Of a stretch of DNA of 64,000 bases, positions 40,984 to 48,817 are shown one piece after another. This DNA comes from Halobellus sp. Atlit-31R (GTDB lineage: Archaea > Halobacteriota > Halobacteria > Halobacteriales > Haloferacaceae). The notes under the pieces are model-generated. The model saw only the letters and a program-made list of their open reading frames with translations, was not told the origin of the DNA and searched no databases. The translations under genes were made by a program, and so were the position numbers. Where the stretch lies: assembly GCA_003665935.1 (NCBI GenBank), contig QPLR01000005.1:154627-218626 (forward strand), written 5' to 3'. Positions within the stretch are counted from its first letter, which is position 1, and each line of letters opens with the position of its first letter.

Positions 40984-41294
40984 TGTTCGGCGTCGTGCTC
41001 GATCTGCTGAGATCGCTCGGACTCGGCTCGCAGCTGACGATCGCGGCATCGATCGGACTCGCCGCGTGGTATACGCTGCGGGTCGTCAGTGGCGCAAAAA
41101 CAGTCGGTAGCATTCTCACAAACGGCGTGAGCTACGTTGTAGTCGTACTGTGCGTCGGAGCGCTCGCGATCGGACTCGGGTGGGTCGATCCATCGATCGC
41201 GACCGCGACCGACCACGTCTCGACAGCCGTGCGATTCGTCTGGGACGTCAGCGGTGGCTACGTCGTCGACGCCGTTGAGGGGGTGATTCCGTGA
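40983..41294 (+). CDS. Membrane protein of the module, 103 residues
   Basis: Helices at about 3-35 (LRSLGLGSQLTIAASIGLAA) and 43-67 (ILTNGVSYVVVVLCVGALAI), with a third weak one at about 80-100. TGATG overlap with the previous gene and a four-base overlap with the next. No family. Confidence 0.6.
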   Translation: MFGVVLDLLRSLGLGSQLTIAASIGLAAWYTLRVVSGAKTVGSILTNGVSYVVVVLCVGALAIGLGWVDPSIATATDHVSTAVRFVWDVSGGYVVDAVEGVIP

Positions 41295-41512
41295 CTCTGC
41301 TTCGAGAGCAAATGCGTACGTACTGGCGTCTCGACGGCGAACTTCCCGGCACGTCGGAGTCCTACGAGCCGTCGGCGTGGGCTCCGTGGGTCGGTATGGT
41401 GATCGTGGCCGCGATCGTCGCGCTGATGCCCGTCGCCTATCACTCCGCGCACTATCTCGGTGCGCCGCTGGCAGATCACGTGCTCGGGGTTCAGTGGGAG
41501 ATGGAGCCGTGA
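41291..41512 (+). CDS. Small membrane protein, 73 residues
   Basis: GTG start at 41291. A polar N-terminus (REQMRTYWRLDGELPGTSES) and a single helix (WVGMVIVAAIVALMPVAYHS) before a short polar end. Overlaps both neighbours. No family. Confidence 0.55.
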   Translation: MTLLREQMRTYWRLDGELPGTSESYEPSAWAPWVGMVIVAAIVALMPVAYHSAHYLGAPLADHVLGVQWEMEP

Positions 41513-41634
41513 GTACACTGGACGGCGACGTCCCGGTCGTCTCGTGCGTCAGGTGCGCGGTTGCAGCGGCGTACCCGCTCGCGGAACTGCCGCGTGTCTG
41601 TCCGGCGTGTGGACGAGATCACCGAGTGTTCTAA
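41509..41634 (+). CDS. Tiny zinc-ribbon protein, 41 residues
   Basis: GTG at 41509, overlapping the previous stop. VSCVRCAVAAAYPLAELPRV then CPACGRDHRVF: two CxxC knuckles, a complete small zinc ribbon. It closes the module. The last 14 codons recur at 41855-41895 with changes. Confidence 0.6.
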   Translation: MSTLDGDVPVVSCVRCAVAAAYPLAELPRVCPACGRDHRVF

Positions 41635-41720
41635 CACAAGATCTCCCGCTGCGTTCTGTGGCCGTTCGGTGTCGGAACGTGGTGGATCGATAGCAGTCGC
41701 TACGTGCGGCTACTCGACTT

Positions 41721-41830
41721 ATGCAAAAGCGCCGCGGAAGGGCCGCAAGCGGCGCAGCGAAGGGTGGTTCAGGTAACGCCAAGTCGCGGGCCAAACCCGC
41801 ACACATTTCCAAGGGCGCGTTGCAGAAAAA
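41721..41830 (+). other. Structured element A, shared with 58.2 kb
   Basis: Hairpin GCGCCGC/GCGGCGC (41729-41755), the block GGTGGTTCAGGT (41763-41774), and a second hairpin GCGGG/CCCGC (41786-41800). The same order occurs at 58236-58315. Either the right end (guide-RNA scaffold) of IS200/IS605-type elements that lost their genes, or a non-coding RNA family. Confidence 0.5.
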
Positions 41831-41854
41831 CCATTTGCCGGTGTTCTGACTCAG

Positions 41855-41895
41855 AAGTCTGCCCGGCGTGTGGGCAGGATCGCCGAGCGGTCTAA
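41855..41895 (+). pseudogene. Duplicated tail of the zinc-ribbon gene
   Basis: gtctgcccggcgtgtgggca then ggatcgccgagcggtctaa encodes VCPACGQDRRAV and a stop, a close copy of the end of the gene at 41509. The structured element A lies between the two copies. Confidence 0.6.
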
Positions 41896-42187
41896 TAAGT
41901 CAATTTTATCACATTATTGCGACAACCGTGGGTCATCTCACAGATGTCCACTGAGTGCTCACAAGCGGCGTTCGATACGGAGGCCACGCGAGAGTCCGGA
42001 AACAGACGACGTGAGAAGGCCACCTTTGATGCCTGCTACCTTGCTATAGCGAATTTTCGGCCTTGTTCAGGTACGCAACGGACTCGGTGTCGTATGCCCG
42101 ACGCCAGAGACTATCGATGGCGCGTGAGTAGATCGGGATCGGATCCCATATCGCGTTGATCAAGATCTTGTTGGCCGCTGTCTCCTT
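41896..42187. other. AT-rich spacer between module and defence island
   Basis: No coding frame with support. A ccttgctatagcgaattttc stretch and nearby cggccttgttcaggta resemble IS-end debris. The GC content falls here and stays lower to the right. Confidence 0.4.
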
Positions 42188-42898
42188 TTATTGGTCACGC
42201 CTCTTTTGATGGCTTTCGGTGATGATCTGGGTAACAATTTCCCGGGCATCCGATTCAGATAGCGCTTCAAGTTGGACGTTCGTGAGAGCGTGATTGAACC
42301 GTCGAGTTGTCTCGTCGATGACCCAAGACGGCTCGTCAGCTAATTCGTCACAAATAGCGACAACCGCCGGGCGATAGCGAGCAAACCAGCGATCGAATAC
42401 CTTGTTGACCATCGTCTGATTTGAGAAGGTAGTCTCAGTGAGACTGTAGTCCTCACCATCGGAAGTCAACTCAGCGATCCACCAAAGACGGTGGATCGCG
42501 TTTGAGTACAGGTCAGATCCGGCTCCGAGGAACTTCTCCCGCATCGCTTCCTCTGAACGGTACTCCCACCGATGACGTACAAACTGGGGGTAGCGAACGA
42601 TTGCCAACCAGTGCCAGAGGCCGGGATCACCGGCGACTCTGCGTGTCACATCTAAGAATTGGTGAACGTCCTTCGCCAGGACCTTGTCCATCGACGTGTC
42701 GAATTCTGCGTACTCGTCAAGCACGTCTCGTACTGCAGCATCAAGCCGTTGGAGATCTGCAGTGGGTTCTTCAGGCAGCGGCTCGACATATTCCACGATG
42801 GCGTCTCTTTCGATTTCGGCTTCACCGGCGAGAAATTCCTTACTCACCAACCTCCTGCCTTCTTCTGTGAGTCGGCACAGTGTTTCTAACTCAGTCAT
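42188..42898 (-). CDS. Triad 1, gene C: DUF6339-like protein
   Basis: 236 residues. A helical protein with a conserved centre: GLWHWLAIVRYPQFVRHRWE, LYSNAIHRLWWIAELTSDGE and VFDRWFARYRPAVVAI. It is clearly related to the 53438 protein (LWHYLCVVRFSDFVHYRWDH, IYSNALHRLWWAAELTYEPS). It resembles DUF6339 proteins seen with DNA-defence genes. No catalytic motif; the Trp/Arg-rich core may bind a partner. Starts one base after the previous gene in the operon. Confidence 0.65.
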   Translation of the reverse strand: MTELETLCRLTEEGRRLVSKEFLAGEAEIERDAIVEYVEPLPEEPTADLQRLDAAVRDVLDEYAEFDTSMDKVLAKDVHQFLDVTRRVAGDPGLWHWLAIVRYPQFVRHRWEYRSEEAMREKFLGAGSDLYSNAIHRLWWIAELTSDGEDYSLTETTFSNQTMVNKVFDRWFARYRPAVVAICDELADEPSWVIDETTRRFNHALTNVQLEALSESDAREIVTQIITESHQKRRDQ

Positions 42899-42899
42899 A

Positions 42900-43931
42900 T
42901 CAGATCTGTAGTCCCTCTTCCATCAGGTTGATCAACTGTGCTCGGTGATCGATGTACTCTTGCAGTTCTCGATCGATCCGTCCCATCAGATGCGGCAGTG
43001 AATCCGGGTCGTGGATATCTTGTCGGAATCGGTGCATTGCCTCGGAGAGGTCGTCGATCGCGTATAAATTCCGAACGAACGTTTCCAGAACAGTTTGCTG
43101 CCAATCGTACTCGACGTCACCGTCATCGTCAATCGAACTTCCAGCGCGGACGAGTAACTGTGACCATACGCCGTAGCTGACCTGGTCTAGGATGACGTCT
43201 CGCATCCGAGCCTCTGCACCAACAGATCCGCGACTCTGCAAGACGTCGGCTATCCTTGGGTGATCTGCGTTGATCCACAACTTTGGCCGCTTCTCGTTTC
43301 TAAAGTCCAAGTAATAGAGTTTCTCTCCGTCGGGGAGGTGTGGGGTTTGAGAGAAGCTCACGTTCTCCCCGTCGATAGCGGGAGGTTCTTCATTTCCTTG
43401 CTTATCGATAATTAGCTCGTACCGTTTCCCACCCGCCACTCGGAAGTTCTTTTTCGACGCAAACTGGCCTTCACCGTCTCGATCCTCGGTTCTAACTAAG
43501 TACGGACGAAGCTCGACCCTTCCTCGTAGTTCTTCCTTGTGCAGTCGGATCTGAACGTCGTAGGGTCCTGCTAGTGTAGGAGCATCAGAGACGATGGAGT
43601 GGTCTCGGTAGATAGTCTCGTGACACCGGACCGCGACGTAAAGTTTAGCTGGCGGCGACTCTCGTTCCTCGGGAGGGAACACGGCCTCAATCGTGCTTTC
43701 CGGGAGAGCAATCTGGCCAAATACGGAGATCGTATTCCATTCGGGACTCTCCTCGGGGTTGCTCGAGCCGAGCTCGGAGACTAGGCTGATCTCCGATTGT
43801 CCCGGCTTTAGGTCCATCTCAACCGGTTTACGTCCGTCTACAGAGTAGGCGTCGATGTCGAACTGGAGACCATTCTCACGGTATGGAAATGGAAGTGTCG
43901 TAGTTCGGTGTCGCTGTGATCGACGTGTCAC
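42900..43931 (-). CDS. Triad 1, gene B: unknown partner of the GHKL ATPase
   Basis: 343 residues. Beta-rich N-terminal half (FPYRENGLQFDIDAYSVDGR, VFGQIALPESTIEAVFPPEE), helical C-terminal half (MRDVILDQVSYGVWSQLLVR, MHRFRQDIHDPDSLPHLMGR). The same order is found in the 52390 protein, which keeps the VFPPxE motif and RDILYGYIEHSVWTQLLVRT. No enzyme motif. Four-base overlap with gene A means coupled translation and a likely complex. Confidence 0.65.
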   Translation of the reverse strand: MTRRSQRHRTTTLPFPYRENGLQFDIDAYSVDGRKPVEMDLKPGQSEISLVSELGSSNPEESPEWNTISVFGQIALPESTIEAVFPPEERESPPAKLYVAVRCHETIYRDHSIVSDAPTLAGPYDVQIRLHKEELRGRVELRPYLVRTEDRDGEGQFASKKNFRVAGGKRYELIIDKQGNEEPPAIDGENVSFSQTPHLPDGEKLYYLDFRNEKRPKLWINADHPRIADVLQSRGSVGAEARMRDVILDQVSYGVWSQLLVRAGSSIDDDGDVEYDWQQTVLETFVRNLYAIDDLSEAMHRFRQDIHDPDSLPHLMGRIDRELQEYIDHRAQLINLMEEGLQI

Positions 43932-45826
43932 GATCCATCACCTTCGTTAGTTTGGATTTCAGCTTGTATCTCTAGCTGAGTCTCGCCGATTCCTCCGCTC
44001 GTCAAATCTCCGCCCTGCGCGGCGTGTGATTCGCCTTCGAAACTGACCTCGGTCACGGTTTCGTTGGCTACAAGATGTGCAGTGCCACCTTCGAGATTCG
44101 CCGTAACGTCTACATCGTCGACAGAGACTTTCTCGACGGGGATGGAGTCGTATCGGGACCCGTCTTCACCGATACCCGTTAGAGAGATATCTACTGTCCA
44201 GCTTTCGAACTCGTCTACTTTCGGTGTAACCCGACCGGAGAACACCCACCGATCACCATCGAACCGGGACGAGCTATCTATCTCGAAGACAGGACCTGGA
44301 GCCGACGAACTCCGGCGCGGGGAAGCATCTCCGTGTATCGGGAATCGGTTTAGTACGCTGTCGGAGAGCGCATCGGTACTGGCCCGCTTAGAAATCAAGT
44401 GACGGAGCCCGTCTCGCATCGTACCGAACATCTCGTCGAGGGCAGTTCTGAAACCACGTTGGTACTGTTCACGCAGATTTTCTGTCGACTCCCACTCGTC
44501 GTGCTCTGGCGGCTCGGCGAATCTGAGGAAACGGTCGATCTCTCTGTCGGTTACAGATGGATTGTGTCCAGGGCGGGCCTCCCCAGTGGCGAGGATGCCG
44601 TGGAAATTGCGATCGCCGTAGGCGACGCGGCTCTGATCGTAGTACTTCACGACCATTCCAGCGCCCCGGAAGAGGGCAATAGTGTTTAGATACGTATCGT
44701 CGTCTGCCGGCGACGCAAGCCTCGCAGCCAGCCGAACGGATCCATCTGGTGTCTCACTCCCATCCGCACGGGTCGGGAGTTGCATCGGAATGTCGAGACC
44801 AGCGACATCGCCGGGGTCGTCTAGAGATTCAGAATCGGCGAATCGAGAGGCGTAGCAGTCGACGAATGGCTCGATCGCAGGGACACTATCGACATCTGCC
44901 TCCACAGTCGATTCAGGAGTTTCGACGGTTACCTTCAAGTCTCCCCGGTAAATTGCTGGCCAGAAATACTTCACTGCCGCTTCAACGACCTCGTCAGCTA
45001 CTTCCCCAAGGTCTGGGCGCTCGTCTCGAGTTGGATCCTGGAAATCGACTACGAGGGCACTCGTTCCACTAACGTGTGGCCTATCCACGTACAGCCGATC
45101 AGCCAGATCGGACGCTCGTTCACCCTCCAACGCTTCGGGCCGGACACCATCCTCGGTCCGGGCTGGGCGGCATAACCATCCAGCGCCTTGATAAGTCGTG
45201 TCGTCGTCAAGCGTATGCGTAGGGAATTTCGCCCGCGCTACTAATCGGGGAGACCGACTCTCTGAGGCCTGTACAGGGTACGAATTGAATACGACCGTCG
45301 AGGCACCGGAGAATGTCCATAGAACGGACTTTCCAAGACCGTAAGATCCGCCAGCGGTGTCGTCTTGCTTACTGCTGTACAGTTCGTCACGAACGAGAGC
45401 CGCATAATTCGAGTCTTGGTCCCAACTGCCTGTGAGTCCAGTCGTGTTGCGATCTTCGACGATCAGTAGACGGAGCTCTTCGTCTGGGTCTTTAATCCGG
45501 CCCAGAAGTCGTTCGTATCCCCGGCCAAGGCCTGCCTGTGCGATTGACGAGACTCGCGGTTGAAGACCATTTCGCCAGCGTAGTGCCTCAAGAAACGCCT
45601 CTTTGTCTTCCCCAGATAGCGTTACAAATCGGAACGTTACTTCGACCGACTCGTCGTTGTCTAGTCCTTGATCGTTCGCGTTCTGGATCACCTCTCGGAC
45701 GAACGTCTCTGAATCGTGATCGACTGCGTGCTTTGTCGGGTCGTCCCCGTACCGTGGCGCACCGGGGCCACCGCTGAAGAAGTACCATTCTGCCCTGTCT
45801 AGTGTCGTGTGAGGCCTAGTATCCAT
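43928..45826 (-). CDS. Triad 1, gene A: GHKL (MutL/MORC-like) ATPase
   Basis: 632 residues. The Bergerat ATP site is complete: N box REVIQNANDQGLDN (Glu45, Asn49, Asp52), G1 IVEDRNTTGL (Asp125, Gly130), G2 GGSYGLGK (159-166). An S5-like fold follows (about 180-330), then a beta-rich C-terminal part. Not a histidine kinase: no acceptor domain. GHKL ATPases of MutL/MORC type are known beside restriction-modification genes. It likely changes shape with ATP around DNA. Divergent from the methyltransferase gene, 168 bases apart. Confidence 0.85.
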   Translation of the reverse strand: MDTRPHTTLDRAEWYFFSGGPGAPRYGDDPTKHAVDHDSETFVREVIQNANDQGLDNDESVEVTFRFVTLSGEDKEAFLEALRWRNGLQPRVSSIAQAGLGRGYERLLGRIKDPDEELRLLIVEDRNTTGLTGSWDQDSNYAALVRDELYSSKQDDTAGGSYGLGKSVLWTFSGASTVVFNSYPVQASESRSPRLVARAKFPTHTLDDDTTYQGAGWLCRPARTEDGVRPEALEGERASDLADRLYVDRPHVSGTSALVVDFQDPTRDERPDLGEVADEVVEAAVKYFWPAIYRGDLKVTVETPESTVEADVDSVPAIEPFVDCYASRFADSESLDDPGDVAGLDIPMQLPTRADGSETPDGSVRLAARLASPADDDTYLNTIALFRGAGMVVKYYDQSRVAYGDRNFHGILATGEARPGHNPSVTDREIDRFLRFAEPPEHDEWESTENLREQYQRGFRTALDEMFGTMRDGLRHLISKRASTDALSDSVLNRFPIHGDASPRRSSSAPGPVFEIDSSSRFDGDRWVFSGRVTPKVDEFESWTVDISLTGIGEDGSRYDSIPVEKVSVDDVDVTANLEGGTAHLVANETVTEVSFEGESHAAQGGDLTSGGIGETQLEIQAEIQTNEGDGS

Positions 45827-45964
45827 ATGTCACGTAGGGATATAGTCGTAGTTCACTGAATCTTCTCGACCATCATCATAGTTCCGGGTCACAGATATGT
45901 ACGTGACGAAGGTGTTTCGGGAGGGAGTACCCCAAAAACGGAAAACATCCGTAACTGCCGAATG

Positions 45965-45972
45965 CTTATATG
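45965..45972 (+). promoter_or_regulatory. TATA box of the methyltransferase gene
   Basis: cttatatg lies about 25-30 bases before the ATG at 45995, the normal distance from an archaeal TATA box to the first transcribed base. The mRNA is therefore probably leaderless. Confidence 0.55.
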
Positions 45973-45994
45973 AGGCTGGTTTACAAGCAGTTGT

Positions 45995-47107
45995 ATGAAC
46001 ATTGCTGCGGTTGATCTCTTCTGTGGTGCCGGGGGACTTAGCTACGGTTTGGAGCAGGCAGGAATCTCAGTCACTGCGGGTTTCGATAAGGACCCGGATT
46101 GCAAGCATCCATTTGAGCAGAACGTAGACGCGGAGTTCCGGCAGACAGATATTCGAGCTCTTGCGAAAGACCCAGAGGGAGTCGCGCGGATGTTTCCGTG
46201 GGACTCGGACTTAGATGTTCTTGCGGCCTGTGCCCCGTGCCAGCCGTATTCGACGCTGAGCCATTCGAAGGATACGACCAGAGAAGATCACGAAAAGTGG
46301 GGGCTCCTGAACGATGTGAAAGAGATCGTCGAATACGTCGAACCGGACGTGGTCGTTACCGAGAACGTCCTACAGGTGCGTAGTGACGGAGTCTACGACC
46401 GGTTTATCGACAGTCTCGAAGAAAACGGATACCACGTTAACTGCGACGAGAACAAAAACGTGTACTGTCCCGAGTACGGGATCCCTCAAAACCGGAAACG
46501 GTGGGTCGTGATGGCGTCGAAGAAAGGACCTATCTCTCTCCCGGAACCTCCTTTCCAAGACGAATCGGAGTACCCGACGGCGCGAGAAGCGATCGGGCAC
46601 CTCCCCCCGATTGATGCTGGTGAAGTCCACCCGGACCACGCAGTCCACCGCGGCCAGCAGCTCTCTGAAAAAAACCTGGAACGAATACGGCATATGGACC
46701 CGGGAGACGACTGGCGAGTGTGGGAAGAGCGGGGCTTAGATCACCTTCTTGCTGACTGCCACAAGAAAGAGAGTGGTCGGTCGTACAAAGCACCTTACAG
46801 CCGGATGGAGCCAGACAAACCAGCACCTACGATAACGACACAGTTCTACAACTATGGAAGTGGTCGCTTCGGTCACTTCGATACAGATCAAGATCGAGCA
46901 TTGTCGGTTCTCGAAGGTGCCTTGCTCCAGACGTTCCCCGAGGATTACGACTTCTACGACGATTGGGACGAAGTCGGAGTGAGCAATTTGGGGCGGCTAA
47001 TTGGAAACGCAGTCCCTCCGCGTCTGGCTGAATACGCTGGTAAAGGGATCCTCTCGCACATCGGTGAAACGGTTCCAGCAACTAGTACGACAGTCGCCGA
47101 CGACTAA
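45995..47107 (+). CDS. DNA cytosine-5 methyltransferase
   Basis: 370 residues with all main motifs: I DLFCGAGG (7-14), IV PCQ (81-83, catalytic Cys82), VI ENV (123-125), VIII QNRKR (165-169), IX near PTITTQF and X IGNAVPP near the end. The variable region between VIII and IX should read the target; the target cannot be told. It transfers a methyl group from S-adenosylmethionine to carbon 5 of cytosine and would protect host DNA from the nuclease encoded three genes on. Confidence 0.95.
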   Translation: MNIAAVDLFCGAGGLSYGLEQAGISVTAGFDKDPDCKHPFEQNVDAEFRQTDIRALAKDPEGVARMFPWDSDLDVLAACAPCQPYSTLSHSKDTTREDHEKWGLLNDVKEIVEYVEPDVVVTENVLQVRSDGVYDRFIDSLEENGYHVNCDENKNVYCPEYGIPQNRKRWVVMASKKGPISLPEPPFQDESEYPTAREAIGHLPPIDAGEVHPDHAVHRGQQLSEKNLERIRHMDPGDDWRVWEERGLDHLLADCHKKESGRSYKAPYSRMEPDKPAPTITTQFYNYGSGRFGHFDTDQDRALSVLEGALLQTFPEDYDFYDDWDEVGVSNLGRLIGNAVPPRLAEYAGKGILSHIGETVPATSTTVADD

Positions 47108-47132
47108 TCCAGCGGTAGATCGGCGTAACCCG

Positions 47133-47762
47133 ATGACGACCGAACACCAAACACGGTTCCAAGAAGATATCCTCGAATGGGGAGAAACCCATTATCGTGA
47201 CTTTCCGTGGAGAGAGCCGGATAGATCACTCTACGAGGTTTTCATCGCAGAGTTTCTCCTCACTCAAACGCCAGCCGAGAACGTCGCTTCAGTGTATCCT
47301 CGCTTCATCGACCAATATCCCTCACTGAAGCACGTTCGACAGACGAGCGAGCAAGAGTTGATAGAGCTTATCGAGCCTCTCGGTTTCTACAATATGCGAG
47401 CTAGTGCGCTGAAGCGTATCGCAGCTAGTAACGAAATACTCCCAGAATCTCCTTCCGATCTCACCGAGTTACCGAGAGTCGGCGAATACGTCGCGAACGC
47501 GACCTTATGTTTCACGAGAGGCGACCCTCTTCCTATTCTCGACCGTAACGTCAGGCGGATCTATCGGCGTGTCTTCCAGGACCGATGGCCGGAATCTTCC
47601 GGTGATCAGCGGGAGTTCGCGATCCAGATGATCCCAGAGCAGGAAGCACGATCGTACAACCTCGCACTCCTCGACTTTGGCGCAGCGGTTTGTATGTCCG
47701 ACCCCTCGTGTGAATCTTGTTTTGCAACCACCTACTGCGATTACTATCAGAACTGCGAGTAA
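47133..47762 (+). CDS. HhH-GPD DNA glycosylase, Mig-type T/G mismatch repair
   Basis: 209 residues from the ATG at 47133. HhH motif LPRVGEYVA (113-121) with Tyr119 where bifunctional EndoIII has Lys, catalytic Asp137 in ILDRNVRR, and four C-terminal Cys (187, 193, 196, 202) for an iron-sulfur cluster. This is the MutY/Mig pattern of a single-function glycosylase. Deaminated 5-methylcytosine gives T opposite G; a glycosylase beside a C5 methyltransferase, as for Mig.Mth, removes that T. Lies 25 bases after the methyltransferase. Confidence 0.82.
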   Translation: MTTEHQTRFQEDILEWGETHYRDFPWREPDRSLYEVFIAEFLLTQTPAENVASVYPRFIDQYPSLKHVRQTSEQELIELIEPLGFYNMRASALKRIAASNEILPESPSDLTELPRVGEYVANATLCFTRGDPLPILDRNVRRIYRRVFQDRWPESSGDQREFAIQMIPEQEARSYNLALLDFGAAVCMSDPSCESCFATTYCDYYQNCE

Positions 47763-47943
47763 GGGGACGTAGGTGACCATTCAACCCATCAGCGATGCTT
47801 TGTTCCGAAAGGGGGAATTTAATCAACACCCGGATAAACAGGAAGTTAGTGAGTCTCTCTATCCCTCAACGAGGTGCAGTCGCTACTTCGCCTGCGGAGC
47901 GCTCTGCAGCCGCTTTACTGTCTCGGATCTGGGGTGACCCATC

Positions 47944-48726
47944 GTGACTGGGGACCAACAAAACGATCGGGACGAACCTCTCATTCTCCACTGTTTCGCG
48001 GACTACGGGACAGAATCCGAGATCCTCAGTGGGTTTGGAGAGGTGATCCGGATGAGTATCAGCCCAGTAGACACGAACGATAGCGTCCCGATCAAAGCCG
48101 ACGCTCATATCGATGGAGATGGAAAAGGCTGGGACATCCCGATCAAGGAAGAGGTCACTTTCGATCTGGGACTATTCCACCCTGTCTGTTCCCGGTGGGC
48201 AGCTACGACGAGTATCTCTGGTGACCCAGACGAACACGAGAATATGATCCCGAGTGCCCGGTCGATCGCCGAACAATACTGTGACCACTACATTATCGAG
48301 AACGTTCCAAAGGCACCCCTCGAAGACCCAACCATCCTCAACGGACGGATGTTCGGGTTACCGATCGAATACGAGCGTGGTTTCGAGACTTCGTTCGACG
48401 TTCCGCAACCTCCGCGAGAACGAACGCTCTTGACGAGTGACGGTCCATCGGATAAAGCCGAAACATCATCTTTTTTCTTTTCGGAGAGGTCGAAAGAGTG
48501 GTGGGCAGCAGCTAAGAACGTCACGCCTGGGTCCTATCCGAAACAGCACCTCGCCAAAAACACGATTCCTGCCCCGTACATTTACTATTTGCTGCGCTCT
48601 TGGATAATGACCTACGAAGAAGAACAGGGCATATCAGACGGACGCGTCGATTATTCTGATTACGACAAACAGATGGAAACAAAGCGCCGTAAAGAATCGA
48701 ACCAACAGTTAGGGGATTTTGAGTGA
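47944..48726 (+). CDS. Divergent virus-type cytosine methyltransferase-like protein
   Basis: 260 residues. IIENVPKAPLEDPTILNGRM holds motif VI (ENV, 119-121) and the phage-type APLxDP...GxMFGL region; FHPVCSRWA (78-86) corresponds to motif IV, with Cys82 kept but PC changed to VC. Motif I is degraded (LHCFADYGTES for FCGAGG). It lacks the usual second half. Either a very divergent small methyltransferase or a non-catalytic relative that still binds DNA or SAM. Same strand, between glycosylase and nuclease genes. Confidence 0.65.
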   Translation: MTGDQQNDRDEPLILHCFADYGTESEILSGFGEVIRMSISPVDTNDSVPIKADAHIDGDGKGWDIPIKEEVTFDLGLFHPVCSRWAATTSISGDPDEHENMIPSARSIAEQYCDHYIIENVPKAPLEDPTILNGRMFGLPIEYERGFETSFDVPQPPRERTLLTSDGPSDKAETSSFFFSERSKEWWAAAKNVTPGSYPKQHLAKNTIPAPYIYYLLRSWIMTYEEEQGISDGRVDYSDYDKQMETKRRKESNQQLGDFE

Positions 48727-48817
48727 TATGCAAGCGGGCCTGGTCAGAAATCGCAGTATCTAGGTCTTAGCCGTTATGACCAAGTGGTTCGCGGATTTCG
48801 GGTGCATATAGACATTG

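Noticed and set aside
43928..45826. Reading triad gene A as a sensor histidine kinase
   Set aside because: It has the GHKL ATP site but no histidine acceptor helix, no sensor domain and an S5-like part, which fits MutL/MORC-type proteins.
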